49,805 nt of DNA, taken from IMG/VR virus record IMGVR_UViG_3300031857_000303, positions 1 to 49,805 of that record; one strand, 5' to 3'. This DNA is from a virus. How positions within the stretch are numbered: the stretch's first letter is position 1; every line of letters begins with the position of its first letter. The notes below the pieces were generated by a model that did not search any database, was not told where the DNA came from, and was given only the letters and a program-made list of their open reading frames with translations. The position numbers were made by a program, and so were the translations under genes. Shown here piece after piece: positions 36,226 to 43,571 of the stretch.

Positions 36226-36226
36226 A

Positions 36227-37399
36227 TTAGAGTTTAATCCACAATCTAAACTTGTCAACGCCATTTCCGTGAAAAAACACCCACAGTCCCGTCTGCGTAA
36301 CGATCAAACAAAACCAGAACCAAAACCACGCCCAACCATCTGGTTCAATGCTCAGGTGGTCAAATTTATGCCAATTGGTTTTTTCGTATTCGTCCAAGAT
36401 TAACCGTTCAATTTCTGGCAAAAGGTTTTCGCCGACTGGATTCTGTAGCAAAAGTTGCTCCAAGTCTCTCTTGAGAATGTCCGAATCACTCCACCCAAAC
36501 ACCTTTGACCAGCCATTTCCATAAACTAATACGAGGTCATTCTTCTTACCGCCAATCCAAAAAGATTTCAAACTTTCGGCCAAGGTGTGATTGGGCGAAT
36601 CAAACCCCACGATGATTAAATTAACCTTTTTAATCGGGCCGAGTTTGGCGTTTAAAATGTCCCATTGTTTTGTGGAAATTTTAGACGCTGCTGTTCCTAA
36701 AACCCTGTTAGACGAGAATGGGTTGTTTGATTCAGGATACTTGAACAGGAGCTTTTCTGTTTCTGGCGAGACTTTGACAAAATTAAAGACAGATTGGGCC
36801 GCTTTTAGGCGATTTACAACTGATTTTTGGCAATGAATTGGCTCGATTATTGAACTCGGGCAACTCGTTTCGTAGTCAAACGGGTCGCCGCCGATTTGGC
36901 GCGAATTGTGCTCAAAGGTTGACCTGTCACCGCGAATTTTCTTTTCGTTTTGCCATTGGGTTTTCCAGTGGTTGTATTGGTCTTTGGAGATAGAATAGCT
37001 GGTGTCGATGTTAGAATAACAAGTAAAATACTCGCTATGCCATCGGGTTCTTGGCTCCCAATGGTCGAAAACCCTGCGAGACTTAGTTACCCTGCGTGTT
37101 TGTCTTCTTCCTTTTGAATCGGTATAGCTTTCAGTATCAGAATAGTATTCTGTGCGGTAAATCGCCTCTTCATAATATTCTTGCCATGCCGAAAACTGCC
37201 GAGCATGAGTAATTTGGCCAGACCACGTTTCAAAATCAGCCGTTTGACTGTTGAAGGAAGTCCAGTGAACGGTTCCAGCGACAAGGAAAGCCGCCGCGCT
37301 TCCAACTAACCACTCCCACCAAACAACCTTCTTAGAAAAGAAGAAAAGAAAAGTGCCGATAAAAATCGGCACTAAACATGAAAAATAAAGCGCCCACAT
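36227..37399 (-). CDS. multi-span membrane protein, 390 aa, partner of LemA-like protein
   Basis: Two N-terminal transmembrane segments (about 1-23 and 28-46), a large soluble middle of ~290 residues, and a C-terminal span (GWAWFWFWFCLIVTQTGLWV). The middle has repeated Tyr/Trp/Arg motifs (EEAIYRTEYYSDTESYTDSK). I recall similar proteins beside LemA-like genes in large phages. No enzymatic motif seen. Starts 1 nt after the LemA-like gene. Confidence 0.8.
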   Translation of the reverse strand: MWALYFSCLVPIFIGTFLFFFSKKVVWWEWLVGSAAAFLVAGTVHWTSFNSQTADFETWSGQITHARQFSAWQEYYEEAIYRTEYYSDTESYTDSKGRRQTRRVTKSRRVFDHWEPRTRWHSEYFTCYSNIDTSYSISKDQYNHWKTQWQNEKKIRGDRSTFEHNSRQIGGDPFDYETSCPSSIIEPIHCQKSVVNRLKAAQSVFNFVKVSPETEKLLFKYPESNNPFSSNRVLGTAASKISTKQWDILNAKLGPIKKVNLIIVGFDSPNHTLAESLKSFWIGGKKNDLVLVYGNGWSKVFGWSDSDILKRDLEQLLLQNPVGENLLPEIERLILDEYEKTNWHKFDHLSIEPDGWAWFWFWFCLIVTQTGLWVFFHGNGVDKFRLWIKL

Positions 37400-37400
37400 A

Positions 37401-37964
37401 TTAGTTCAAGCTAATGTCGTCGTCTTTACCAGTAGAGAAGGTTTGTTCGGTTCTCTCCGAAGTGATAACTTTAGGGTCAATCTTTTGGTGGCCGAAAACG
37501 CTCAGGAAGAACCCTTTGGGTTGCGAAACTAGCAGTGCGTTATATTGTTCGGCGATGCTAACGAGTTCTGTTTGCTTCATTGTCCAAGTGTCTCGCGAGC
37601 CAGTGATGATGTTCATTAGCTGGTCGTAAACTTTTAAGTCAACATTTGGAACGCTCTCCTTAATCCAAGTCATCGTTTGGTTTTCGCCGCCAGTTGAACG
37701 AGAACTTGCGTAGGAATTAAAAATTTCCTTGAATGCTTCTTTCTTTTGTTCGGGAACTTGGGCAGATTGTTTAATCTTTTTCCAGAGGTTGTCCAGCTCA
37801 CTACTATTCGCGACAACCTTCATTTCATAACTATTTCTTAGGGAAGAGGCGGTATTATGCCAAGATAGAACCGTTAGTCCGAAAACGATTGTTCCGATGA
37901 ATCCGCAAGCGAGAATTGCTAGAGCGGCGAGAATGGCGGTTGTTTTGTTTAGGTATTTTTGCAT
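37401..37964 (-). CDS. LemA-like membrane-anchored protein, 187 aa
   Basis: One N-terminal span (residues 9-32) then helical LemA-type sequence: a NSYEMKVVANSSELDNLWKK segment and a C-terminal tail PKVITSERTEQTF and STGKDDDISL typical of the phage branch of this family. LemA proteins have an extracytoplasmic helical domain of unknown role. Leader of about 29 nt is A/C-rich with no Shine-Dalgarno. Confidence 0.75.
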   Translation of the reverse strand: MQKYLNKTTAILAALAILACGFIGTIVFGLTVLSWHNTASSLRNSYEMKVVANSSELDNLWKKIKQSAQVPEQKKEAFKEIFNSYASSRSTGGENQTMTWIKESVPNVDLKVYDQLMNIITGSRDTWTMKQTELVSIAEQYNALLVSQPKGFFLSVFGHQKIDPKVITSERTEQTFSTGKDDDISLN

Positions 37965-37976
37965 GTGGTGTTTGGT

Positions 37977-38153
37977 TTATTTGTGTGAAAGAATGATAAT
38001 CGCAAAATTCAGCAAGTCAATGTATTTATTCCTAACCTCTCCGTCTCCGCCCGAATGACCTTCCATCCACGCAAAATCCCATAGGGCGTCTTTTTGACTT
38101 TGCGAAAGTGTTTTTTCGCCCAAAAACTCGTCTTCTAGTTCGGCGCGAAAGTT
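37977..38153 (-). pseudogene. downstream half of a frameshifted conserved phage gene
   Basis: An open frame without a proper start codon, encoding NFRAELEDEFLGEKTLSQSQ, then LWDFAWMEGHSGGDGEVRNK and a helical end. The 'W-x-x-AW-x-x-GHS-G-x-x-EV' core is a well-known phage family. It lies in the -1 frame of 38135..38332, and the two join at a run of five A (38152-38156). Either translation slips there, or the run lost or gained a base in nature or in assembly. Confidence 0.75.
37993..38020 (-). promoter_or_regulatory. promoter of the LemA-like gene
   Basis: TTGACT, 16-bp spacer, TATCAT, then a 28-nt G-poor leader. Confidence 0.7.
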
Positions 38154-38332
38154 TTTCTTTCCTGCTCTTGAAAATCGTCCCAGAGTTTGCGTTGTTTCTT
38201 GAATTCGTCCCTAGCCAACACTTCAACATACTCTTTTGAGTCGAGAATATAGTCTTGGGGGATAATGATTTGGCCGTTTAGAATTCTTTCTTTAATTTCG
38301 GCGCGGATTTTGGCTTTGTCGGGGTAGGTCAT
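38135..38332 (-). CDS. upstream half of the same conserved phage gene, 65 aa as read
   Basis: MTYPDKAKIRAEIKERILNG, then KEYVEVLARDEFKKQRKLWD, which matches the N-terminal region of family members whose C-terminal GHS motif is found here in the -1 frame. Unshifted reading ends six residues after the A5 run (TFAPN). ATGA overlap with the upstream ligase gene. Joined product would be about 118 aa. Confidence 0.8.
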   Translation of the reverse strand: MTYPDKAKIRAEIKERILNGQIIIPQDYILDSKEYVEVLARDEFKKQRKLWDDFQEQERKTFAPN

Positions 38333-39336
38333 TTTCTTTGATCGTAATTTAGGGATAAAATCTTGAAGCTTGTTTTGGACGTATTAACCACAACGCCCTC
38401 AAACAATTGGCCGTTTAGGTCGTCCAGTTTAGTGTATTTGTCAACCAGTTCTCTCGTCAAAACAACATCTTTCTCTATAATTGGAACAGCGGGCAATCCC
38501 AATTCCTCACAAACAAGAGGAAAATAAAACGGCGAATCCTTTCGATGATATTGAAGCGTGTCCAAATCCAAGACAGAGAAACACGCCCAATCTAGCGGCA
38601 GTTTTGCGTGTGGATTTGTTGGAAAGTTTTGAACGCCATCGCCGTAAATTTCACCGCGCAGGGCTAGGGATTTGTCGTGTTTTTGACAAAAGGAGAGTAG
38701 TTTATCAAGAACCCCATACTTTTCATTAGCTCGGGTGAATCGGTTGGAGCAATCCGTTTTAATTTCCAAGCTGCGAGAGCAGATTCCAGTCTTCCACTCG
38801 TCTCCCACCTTTTTACAGTATAAAGTTGAGCTTTGGCCGTCAATTTTCAACGTAATATCAGAGGTTTCTCCAATTGGAACGTATTTAAGAGACTGTACGC
38901 GATCTTCATCCGTCTTGAAAATGCCATACGGAAGATTGCCTTTGGCATTTAGTTCTTGGGGTTGAGGGGCTTCGTATTTTAAAATACCGATCAAATGGCC
39001 GACTTCTTCCCCAATAGAACAAGTGAAATCTCCAAACTGATCTTCTATAAATTCGGGCGAAAATACCTCATTTGGCGATACGATAATTCCGAAGCTCCAC
39101 TCGCCTCTTATACGCAACGCTTTGACACGTTTTGGCGCGTATTTCTTAAATGTTTCGGCCCAAGGCGTGGAGGGAAGAGTGCTATCTGGATGAATAAGCA
39201 CGACAATATCTCCCACTGAGTATTTGTCCTTGGGAATGATGATATTATATCCTCTAACTTTCGCAACCAAAAGCTTGTCGGCGTTGGAGTGCGGAAGGAT
39301 TTCTGAGATTCTTTCAATAGTGGCGAGATTGTTCAT
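38329..39336 (-). CDS. Deinococcus-type (DraRnl/Rnl5-like) RNA ligase, 335 aa
   Basis: Two-part structure of this family: an N-terminal OB-fold domain (1-110, with LIHPDSTLP and PKRVKALRIRG) and a C-terminal nucleotidyltransferase domain with motif I LKIDGQSSTLY (K164), motif Ia CSRSLE, motif III ALRGEIYGDGVQ (225-236), motif IV FEGVVV (312-317) and motif V SFKIL (K325). Such ligases seal 3'-OH/5'-phosphate RNA nicks. It is the second RNA ligase in this operon and unrelated in subfamily to the Rnl1-like enzyme. Confidence 0.88.
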   Translation of the reverse strand: MNNLATIERISEILPHSNADKLLVAKVRGYNIIIPKDKYSVGDIVVLIHPDSTLPSTPWAETFKKYAPKRVKALRIRGEWSFGIIVSPNEVFSPEFIEDQFGDFTCSIGEEVGHLIGILKYEAPQPQELNAKGNLPYGIFKTDEDRVQSLKYVPIGETSDITLKIDGQSSTLYCKKVGDEWKTGICSRSLEIKTDCSNRFTRANEKYGVLDKLLSFCQKHDKSLALRGEIYGDGVQNFPTNPHAKLPLDWACFSVLDLDTLQYHRKDSPFYFPLVCEELGLPAVPIIEKDVVLTRELVDKYTKLDDLNGQLFEGVVVNTSKTSFKILSLNYDQRK

Positions 39337-39345
39337 TGTGCGTGT

Positions 39346-39374
39346 AACCTACCTCAAGAAAGGAAACTTGTCAA
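39346..39374 (-). promoter_or_regulatory. promoter of the ligase operon
   Basis: TTGACA, 17-bp spacer, TAGGTT, 9 nt to ATG; the -35 overlaps the ATG of the divergent plus-strand gene. Confidence 0.7.
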
Positions 39375-39808
39375 TGACTATTTTGGTGACATCTAGAAGC
39401 GGACAGGGAAAGTCCTATTTTTGCCGTCAATTTTTAAAACACGTTTCCGCCGCTTATTTCAATAACAATGATGTGAGGCGTCAAACAGACAACAACGATT
39501 TCTCTATGAGCGGGCGAATTCTTGCGGCCCAAAACATGAGAAAACTAGCCAGCCAATCTTTCGCCGAAATTAAACTCATTGACATGATTTGTCCAACGCC
39601 CGAGTTGCGCAAAATAGTGGCTCCAGACGTTATTGTTTTTATAGACAGCGACAAACCTTCTAAATATCCTGACACAGACGCTCTATATGTTCGCCCAACA
39701 AAAGATGAAGCGGCCCATTTCTTTTCTTGCTGGACTCGAAAAACAAACGAACTCGTTCAACGGTTAGTATATTTTTTGCAAACCCTGCCAAAAGTTCCAG
39801 ATGTTTAG
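39374..39808 (+). CDS. adenylylsulfate-kinase-like P-loop protein, 144 aa
   Basis: P-loop SRSGQGKS (7-14), then YFNNNDVRR, DFSMSGRILAAQNMRKLA, LIDMICPTPELRKIV-PDV and VFIDSDKPSKYPDTDALY: the layout of phage proteins annotated as adenylylsulfate (APS) kinase, which make PAPS from APS. It is shorter than cellular CysC (about 200 aa), as phage versions are. Start at 39374; AAGGAAAC upstream is a weak SD. Overlaps the sulfotransferase start. Another P-loop kinase role is possible. Confidence 0.75.
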   Translation: MTILVTSRSGQGKSYFCRQFLKHVSAAYFNNNDVRRQTDNNDFSMSGRILAAQNMRKLASQSFAEIKLIDMICPTPELRKIVAPDVIVFIDSDKPSKYPDTDALYVRPTKDEAAHFFSCWTRKTNELVQRLVYFLQTLPKVPDV

Positions 39809-40466
39809 TCCGATTTCAACTTGCGAAAGCAAATGGGTGTATTCTTTTATCGCATTACAGATTCCCAAGACTGCTAGTTCCAGCATTGCTAAGTGTTGCG
39901 GTAGTCGCAATTTAATCCAAAAGCATCGAGGACTCTTTCAAGAAACTTTTGGCCGAAATCCATTATACAAGGGAGTTTTCGATGTGCGCCATGTTATCCC
40001 CGAACACATTTTTTCGCTGATCGGAAGGCAGGTTTATGACTATTTTTCATTTGCAATAGTCAGGAATCCATTCCACCGCATTGAATCGGCGTATTTATTT
40101 GGCCGCAAGATAAAATTGCATGGAGTTTATGGGTTGCCAGAGGATTGTTCGTTTGAGCAGTTCGTGGATTTCCTTTACGAAAGTTGGGAAGCGAATCGTC
40201 AAGACGTTCTCATTTTAAAACCTCAAACTACTTGGACGCATTCTGCTGTTTTTCGGCCCACTGAAATTCTCAAGCTGGAAGAGCTAGAAAAAAGTTGGCC
40301 TCAAATGCTAAAAACTTATGGAATAAGAGGTCTTCCGCCCCTAACAAGAGAAAATGTTACAGACCGTTCGCAATCCTTACCTTGGAACAAGGCTTCTCGG
40401 AGCAAGGTAATAGAGATGTTTGAATCTGAGTTTGATCTTTTGGGGTATTCTAGGACTTTTGTTTGA
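39801..40466 (+). CDS. sulfotransferase family protein, 221 aa
   Basis: 5'-phosphosulfate loop LQIPKTASSSI (19-29), a conserved HVIPEH (64-69), and the 3'-phosphate loop FAIVRNPFHRIESAY (84-98) identify a PAPS-dependent sulfotransferase (Sulfotransfer_2-like). ATG overlaps the kinase stop, so the two are co-translated; donor synthesis and transfer fit together. The acceptor is unknown. Convergent with 40450..40953 (17 nt overlap). Confidence 0.85.
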   Translation: MFSPISTCESKWVYSFIALQIPKTASSSIAKCCGSRNLIQKHRGLFQETFGRNPLYKGVFDVRHVIPEHIFSLIGRQVYDYFSFAIVRNPFHRIESAYLFGRKIKLHGVYGLPEDCSFEQFVDFLYESWEANRQDVLILKPQTTWTHSAVFRPTEILKLEELEKSWPQMLKTYGIRGLPPLTRENVTDRSQSLPWNKASRSKVIEMFESEFDLLGYSRTFV

Positions 40467-40953
40467 TCCAATAATCTACAATCTCTTTAATCTGTTCAAT
40501 CTCTTCTATTGGAGAGAATGGTAAATTCTTTCGTGATTCAAGAAGCTGAGAGATTTTCTCTAAATGGCCGAGTTCGCAGTCTTTCAAGAGGACATAGGTT
40601 GTCAAACTTTTGCCGTCTGGGCCATTTGTTCCCCAAATTGCATTTTCAGCCCGCCATTCAAAGCTTTCCGTGTCTGGAATTTCTTCGGGGGATAGAAGGC
40701 GAACGTCTTCTAGGTTCCAAAGGCCATATTTTCGTGGTTTGTTGAGATTCCAGTCGTTATAGAGTTCGGCAAATGTCTGAGGAACCATAATCCAAATAGG
40801 TTTGCCCCAGCATTGCCCATACCAGCCATGACCATCTAAATCTTGACCGCCATCCATAATAATACGATCCTCCCCCTCTCCTATGGTTCTGTAATCGTGA
40901 CGAGCTACCGAAGCAACTACCTGTTTATTATTGTGAAATCCTAAAAGTTTCAT
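40450..40953 (-). CDS. hypothetical protein, 167 aa
   Basis: Begins MKLLGFHNNKQVVASVARHD; Trp/Gly-rich middle (GHGWYGQCWGKPIWIMVPQT), acidic helical end. The first 23 residues are similar to the orphan peptide 41625..41696. It lacks its own promoter and sits behind the GIY-YIG gene by ATGA overlap. Unknown. Confidence 0.8.
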   Translation of the reverse strand: MKLLGFHNNKQVVASVARHDYRTIGEGEDRIIMDGGQDLDGHGWYGQCWGKPIWIMVPQTFAELYNDWNLNKPRKYGLWNLEDVRLLSPEEIPDTESFEWRAENAIWGTNGPDGKSLTTYVLLKDCELGHLEKISQLLESRKNLPFSPIEEIEQIKEIVDYWIKQKS

Positions 40954-41576
40954 ATTCTTTTCTTTCCTCGCATTTTCTTTTTATAGGGCGGTAATGGGGT
41001 AGGAGAATAAGACCACATAAAACCACCCATTGATTGTTTCTTACCTCGGCAACATGCTGATATATTATCTTTGTGAATACCAGTGAAATTAGCAGCCTTC
41101 GTTACGGAATCGAAATTCCTAATAAGGGTTCCGCTTAGATCAAACATATAAACATTTTTTTTATTTGCTAAATAAATTCCTATTTTTGCCTCGGGAGACA
41201 TTTTTAACCCCAACTTTGACTTTCTAATTTTTTCTCTAGACTCTTCGGAATGTTTAAAGCCCTGGTTAGATTCGGCGGTTTTGCTCGCATTATATCCAAA
41301 GTCTTTCTCATAGCTTTTGTAGAGGTCTAAAAAATACTGTTCTCTTTCGACCAAAACAGAAACGTCGCAAAACTCAATAACTAAAAATTCAAATGAATTA
41401 AGCCCGTATTTATTATATGCCCTTTGAAAGTATCTATTTGCGCCATGTTGTCTTTTTAAAGAACTTCTGTGGCTCTTCCATCTAAGCCTAATATTACTGG
41501 AGCTACCAATATAGATTTTTCCATTTATTTTATTCTTAATCCCATAAATACCGCTTCGATTTAAATTTTGGTGCAT
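40950..41576 (-). CDS. GIY-YIG homing endonuclease, 208 aa
   Basis: Catalytic module SGIYGIKNKINGKIYIGSSS (8-27) with later R and E residues (LRWKSHRSSL, FEFLVIEF), then NUMOD-type DNA-binding repeats: HSEESREKIRKSKLGLKMS and VTKAANFTGIHKDNISACCR, ending MGGFMWSY. AT-rich compared with neighbours. It is a free-standing mobile gene placed between the 23-codon orphan start and its homologous gene. Upstream TTGACA (41611-41616) with TGTAAT 19 bp away may be a promoter. Confidence 0.92.
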   Translation of the reverse strand: MHQNLNRSGIYGIKNKINGKIYIGSSSNIRLRWKSHRSSLKRQHGANRYFQRAYNKYGLNSFEFLVIEFCDVSVLVEREQYFLDLYKSYEKDFGYNASKTAESNQGFKHSEESREKIRKSKLGLKMSPEAKIGIYLANKKNVYMFDLSGTLIRNFDSVTKAANFTGIHKDNISACCRGKKQSMGGFMWSYSPTPLPPYKKKMRGKKRI

Positions 41577-41624
41577 CAATAAATTATTACACCAAAACTC
41601 TTTTGAAGTCTGTCAAATTATAAT

Positions 41625-41696
41625 TTAATTTATATAATCATAATGGGCGACAGATGTTAGGATTTTTTTATTGTTAGTTACGCCGAGCAGTTTCAT
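41625..41696 (-). pseudogene. orphan 23-codon gene start similar to gene 40450..40953
   Basis: MKLLGVTNNKKILTSVAHYD and three more residues, then TAA. It matches the N-terminus of 40450..40953 (MKLLG-x-x-NNK...SVA-x-x-DY) and has a full leaderless promoter. Probably the remnant of a tandem copy or of the original gene start separated by the homing endonuclease. Confidence 0.6.
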
Positions 41697-41701
41697 GTTT
41701 T

Positions 41702-41730
41702 AATTTGTCCTATTTTTAGCGATTTGTCAA
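41702..41730 (-). promoter_or_regulatory. promoter of the orphan start 41696
   Basis: TTGACA, 17-bp spacer, CAAATT, 5 nt to ATG. Confidence 0.7.
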
Positions 41731-41945
41731 TCTCCCTTTCCCAAATAATCTGCCCCAACGTCGTCACACCAGCACTGAACATTTCCTGGCCTGACAACGC
41801 TCAACCCGCAATTTGGCCGATTACACTTTTGCCAAACTCCGCCGAAACCATCACAAACCGTTTTTTCGGGGCAAAATTCGCCAAACCCGCAATCGCATTT
41901 TCGGTTCTCAACACCGACTATAATTTCTAGATTATCTAGGTTCAT
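41727..41945 (-). CDS. Cys-rich zinc-finger-like protein, 72 aa
   Basis: About eight cysteines: CDCGFGEFC, VC, KCNRPNCG and CWC. Likely binds one or two metal ions. ATGA overlap with 41942..42091. Unknown. Confidence 0.8.
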   Translation of the reverse strand: MNLDNLEIIVGVENRKCDCGFGEFCPEKTVCDGFGGVWQKCNRPNCGLSVVRPGNVQCWCDDVGADYLGKGD

Positions 41946-42091
41946 TTTTGTGTATAATTATCAAACCCATTGTCGTAAAGAACTTCTTCTATTCTATCGC
42001 AAAGATATGATCCTTGTTTTCCGCATTCGTAATCATTATCAATCATCCATTGGCGGATTGCTTTTAACAGGTCGGCGATTTCTTTGTTCAT
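41942..42091 (-). CDS. hypothetical protein, 49 aa
   Basis: Start at 42091 (MNKEIADLLKAIRQWMIDND), overlapping the upstream stop as ATGA. Helical, acidic; two Cys. Resembles small phage proteins with 'LLK-x-I-x-x-W'. Unknown. Confidence 0.75.
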   Translation of the reverse strand: MNKEIADLLKAIRQWMIDNDYECGKQGSYLCDRIEEVLYDNGFDNYTQK

Positions 42092-42330
42092 TGTTTTGGG
42101 CGGTTTGGATGATAAAAATGTGTGCATTTTACAAAACCAGACTCATACTCTTCTCGCGTCAACAAATCGTCTTGATTATACTCGCGGAATCCGTCATATG
42201 ATTTAATCACATCGCCGAAATGTTTTTGCCACTCAGCAACGGTTTTGCGCTTTTTAAAAATGCGGTCGTAATTTTCGTCCCACTTGTTTTTGTCAACGGG
42301 GCGTGGTTTGCTGCCTTTGCCCGCGCTCAT
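42088..42330 (-). CDS. conserved phage protein 'GKGSKPRPVDKNKWDENYDRIF', 80 aa
   Basis: The N-terminal MSAGKGSKPRPVDKNKWDEN and following YDRIFKK match a very common short phage protein I recall; the rest is acidic and less conserved. Function unknown. Confidence 0.88.
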   Translation of the reverse strand: MSAGKGSKPRPVDKNKWDENYDRIFKKRKTVAEWQKHFGDVIKSYDGFREYNQDDLLTREEYESGFVKCTHFYHPNRPKQ

Positions 42331-42509
42331 GATTTGTGGATTTTTAAGTATTCGTTAATCAGGATTTGTCGATTATTCTCGCTCTGACAGCAAGGGATTT
42401 CGGTCGTGGTTATTGGCTTTTGCCGCGAATCAAGACCAAAAATGATAAAATCAGAGAAAACTGTCTCCAAATGAGCTTTTGCTAGTGTGATTGCAGCGGG
42501 TTCAGGCAC
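42327..42509 (-). CDS. hypothetical protein, 60 aa, GTG start
   Basis: GTG at 42509 overlaps the stop of 42502..42660 by 8 nt. Alpha/beta (LAKAHLETVFSDFIIFGLDS). Unknown. Confidence 0.7.
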   Translation of the reverse strand: MPEPAAITLAKAHLETVFSDFIIFGLDSRQKPITTTEIPCCQSENNRQILINEYLKIHKS

Positions 42510-42660
42510 AGGTTTTTAGTAGTAGTGGTTGGTTTTTCCTTTTGTTGAGAAGAAAGATACACCAGCTTTTGCCGTTGTCAAATCTTTTCAATTCGCCGAT
42601 TGAAATTTGCCAGCCTTTTGGGCAACGGTAGAAGTTGAAAAATGAAAACTCAAAAGCCAT
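42502..42660 (-). CDS. hypothetical protein, 52 aa
   Basis: MAFEFSFFNFYRCPKGWQIS, then a basic C-terminus. Overlaps the sigma-factor stop by 11 nt. Unknown. Confidence 0.7.
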   Translation of the reverse strand: MAFEFSFFNFYRCPKGWQISIGELKRFDNGKSWCIFLLNKRKNQPLLLKTCA

Positions 42661-43171
42661 TTTTCAAAAGAGCTTGGGCCGCTGCGATTAGCTTCTTCCC
42701 TTGGCGGCATTTTTCAACATGGACAGTAGATGGTTTGACGTTATACTCGGCGCAAATTTGTTCAACGGGTTTTTCATTGAACACGGCCTCGTAGAATAGT
42801 TTAAACCATTTGCTTTTTTTGGGGTTAATTTCTTGAATTGCTCGCTTTAAAAGGCGGCGATGAGTTTCAGGCTGTTCTTTACTTTCGGCAGGTAGAGTGT
42901 CTAGGTTGTTTTCTTCGCCGATTGTTTCGTAGTTCTTGGAGAAGGTTTTCTTTTTATCCATCAAATCGACAAGTCTCCACCTTGTTCTTACGGAAAGAAA
43001 ACCGTCAACGTTTTTATTTTCGTCAACAGTTCCAGCGCTCAGTCTTTTCCAAAAGTCAAGCAACACATTTTGCGCCAAATCTTTTGAATCGGCCTCAGAA
43101 AGGCCAGCCCCAACACCTCGGGCCGTGATTTCTTTGAACTTTTGGGTGTAGAATTCGTTGAAATTTAGCAC
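42650..43171 (-). CDS. ECF-type sigma factor-like protein, 173 aa
   Basis: Region 2 features: EADSKDLAQNVLLDFWKRL (residues 24-42), GFLSVRTRWRLVDLMDKKK (58-76). Region 4: a helix ending EQICAEYNVKPSTVHVEKCR (133-152) with a turn-helix typical of sigma factors and GKKL after it. Size is right for ECF sigma factors. It would direct RNA polymerase to a different promoter class, perhaps late phage promoters; targets unknown. GTG start overlaps the upstream TAA. Confidence 0.8.
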   Translation of the reverse strand: MLNFNEFYTQKFKEITARGVGAGLSEADSKDLAQNVLLDFWKRLSAGTVDENKNVDGFLSVRTRWRLVDLMDKKKTFSKNYETIGEENNLDTLPAESKEQPETHRRLLKRAIQEINPKKSKWFKLFYEAVFNEKPVEQICAEYNVKPSTVHVEKCRQGKKLIAAAQALLKNGF

Positions 43172-43395
43172 AGGATTTGGCTGATTTGGATTTCTCCTTC
43201 GAGAGGTTGCCAGTTGGAGTTTTCGAGTTTAGGATTAGAGACTTGTTGGCCGATGTGATAGCCCGAGTTTTTTTCTGCGGCGAAACAAATTAGTGTTGTT
43301 GCGGTTTCGGGAAATCCTCCAGCAATACTAATTTTTGAAATTCTAGAGGCTACCCATAAAGACTTTCGGGCGCTGTCAGTGTAGTATTCAATCAT
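43165..43395 (-). CDS. hypothetical protein, 76 aa
   Basis: Beta-rich (ISIAGGFPETATTLICFAAE), ends QISQILC overlapping the sigma gene. Unknown. Confidence 0.75.
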   Translation of the reverse strand: MIEYYTDSARKSLWVASRISKISIAGGFPETATTLICFAAEKNSGYHIGQQVSNPKLENSNWQPLEGEIQISQILC

Positions 43396-43396
43396 A

Positions 43397-43570
43397 TTAT
43401 CTTACTTTTAAGTTTTCTGCGACAGCCCATTCTTCGGCCTCTTTTCTGGCTTCTTCGGCGGTTTCGTATGAACCATATCCTGTTTGAACTGGTTCTGGAA
43501 AACCGTTAGAATCGTCAACAAGAACGGCAAACCATCCCCTTAGTCCGTGGCTAGTTGTTAGGTAATACAT
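43397..43570 (-). CDS. conserved phage hypothetical protein, 57 aa
   Basis: MYYLTTSHGLRGWFAVLVDD, then PVQTGYGSYETAEEARKEAE and W. The 'GLRG-x-FAVLVDD...P-x-QTG-x-GSY-x-T-x-EEA...EW' layout is a common small phage family; function unknown. Confidence 0.85.
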   Translation of the reverse strand: MYYLTTSHGLRGWFAVLVDDSNGFPEPVQTGYGSYETAEEARKEAEEWAVAENLKVR

Positions 43571-43571
43571 A

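Noticed and set aside
38032-38229. A 65-codon Arg-rich minus-strand ORF overlapping the frameshifted gene
   Set aside because: It is the third frame of that gene, with a composition unlike real proteins here; both other frames match a known phage family.
40950-41700. A group I intron carrying the GIY-YIG gene
   Set aside because: The flanks lack intron core elements and the neighbouring gene start is a diverged copy, not a precise exon that would splice.
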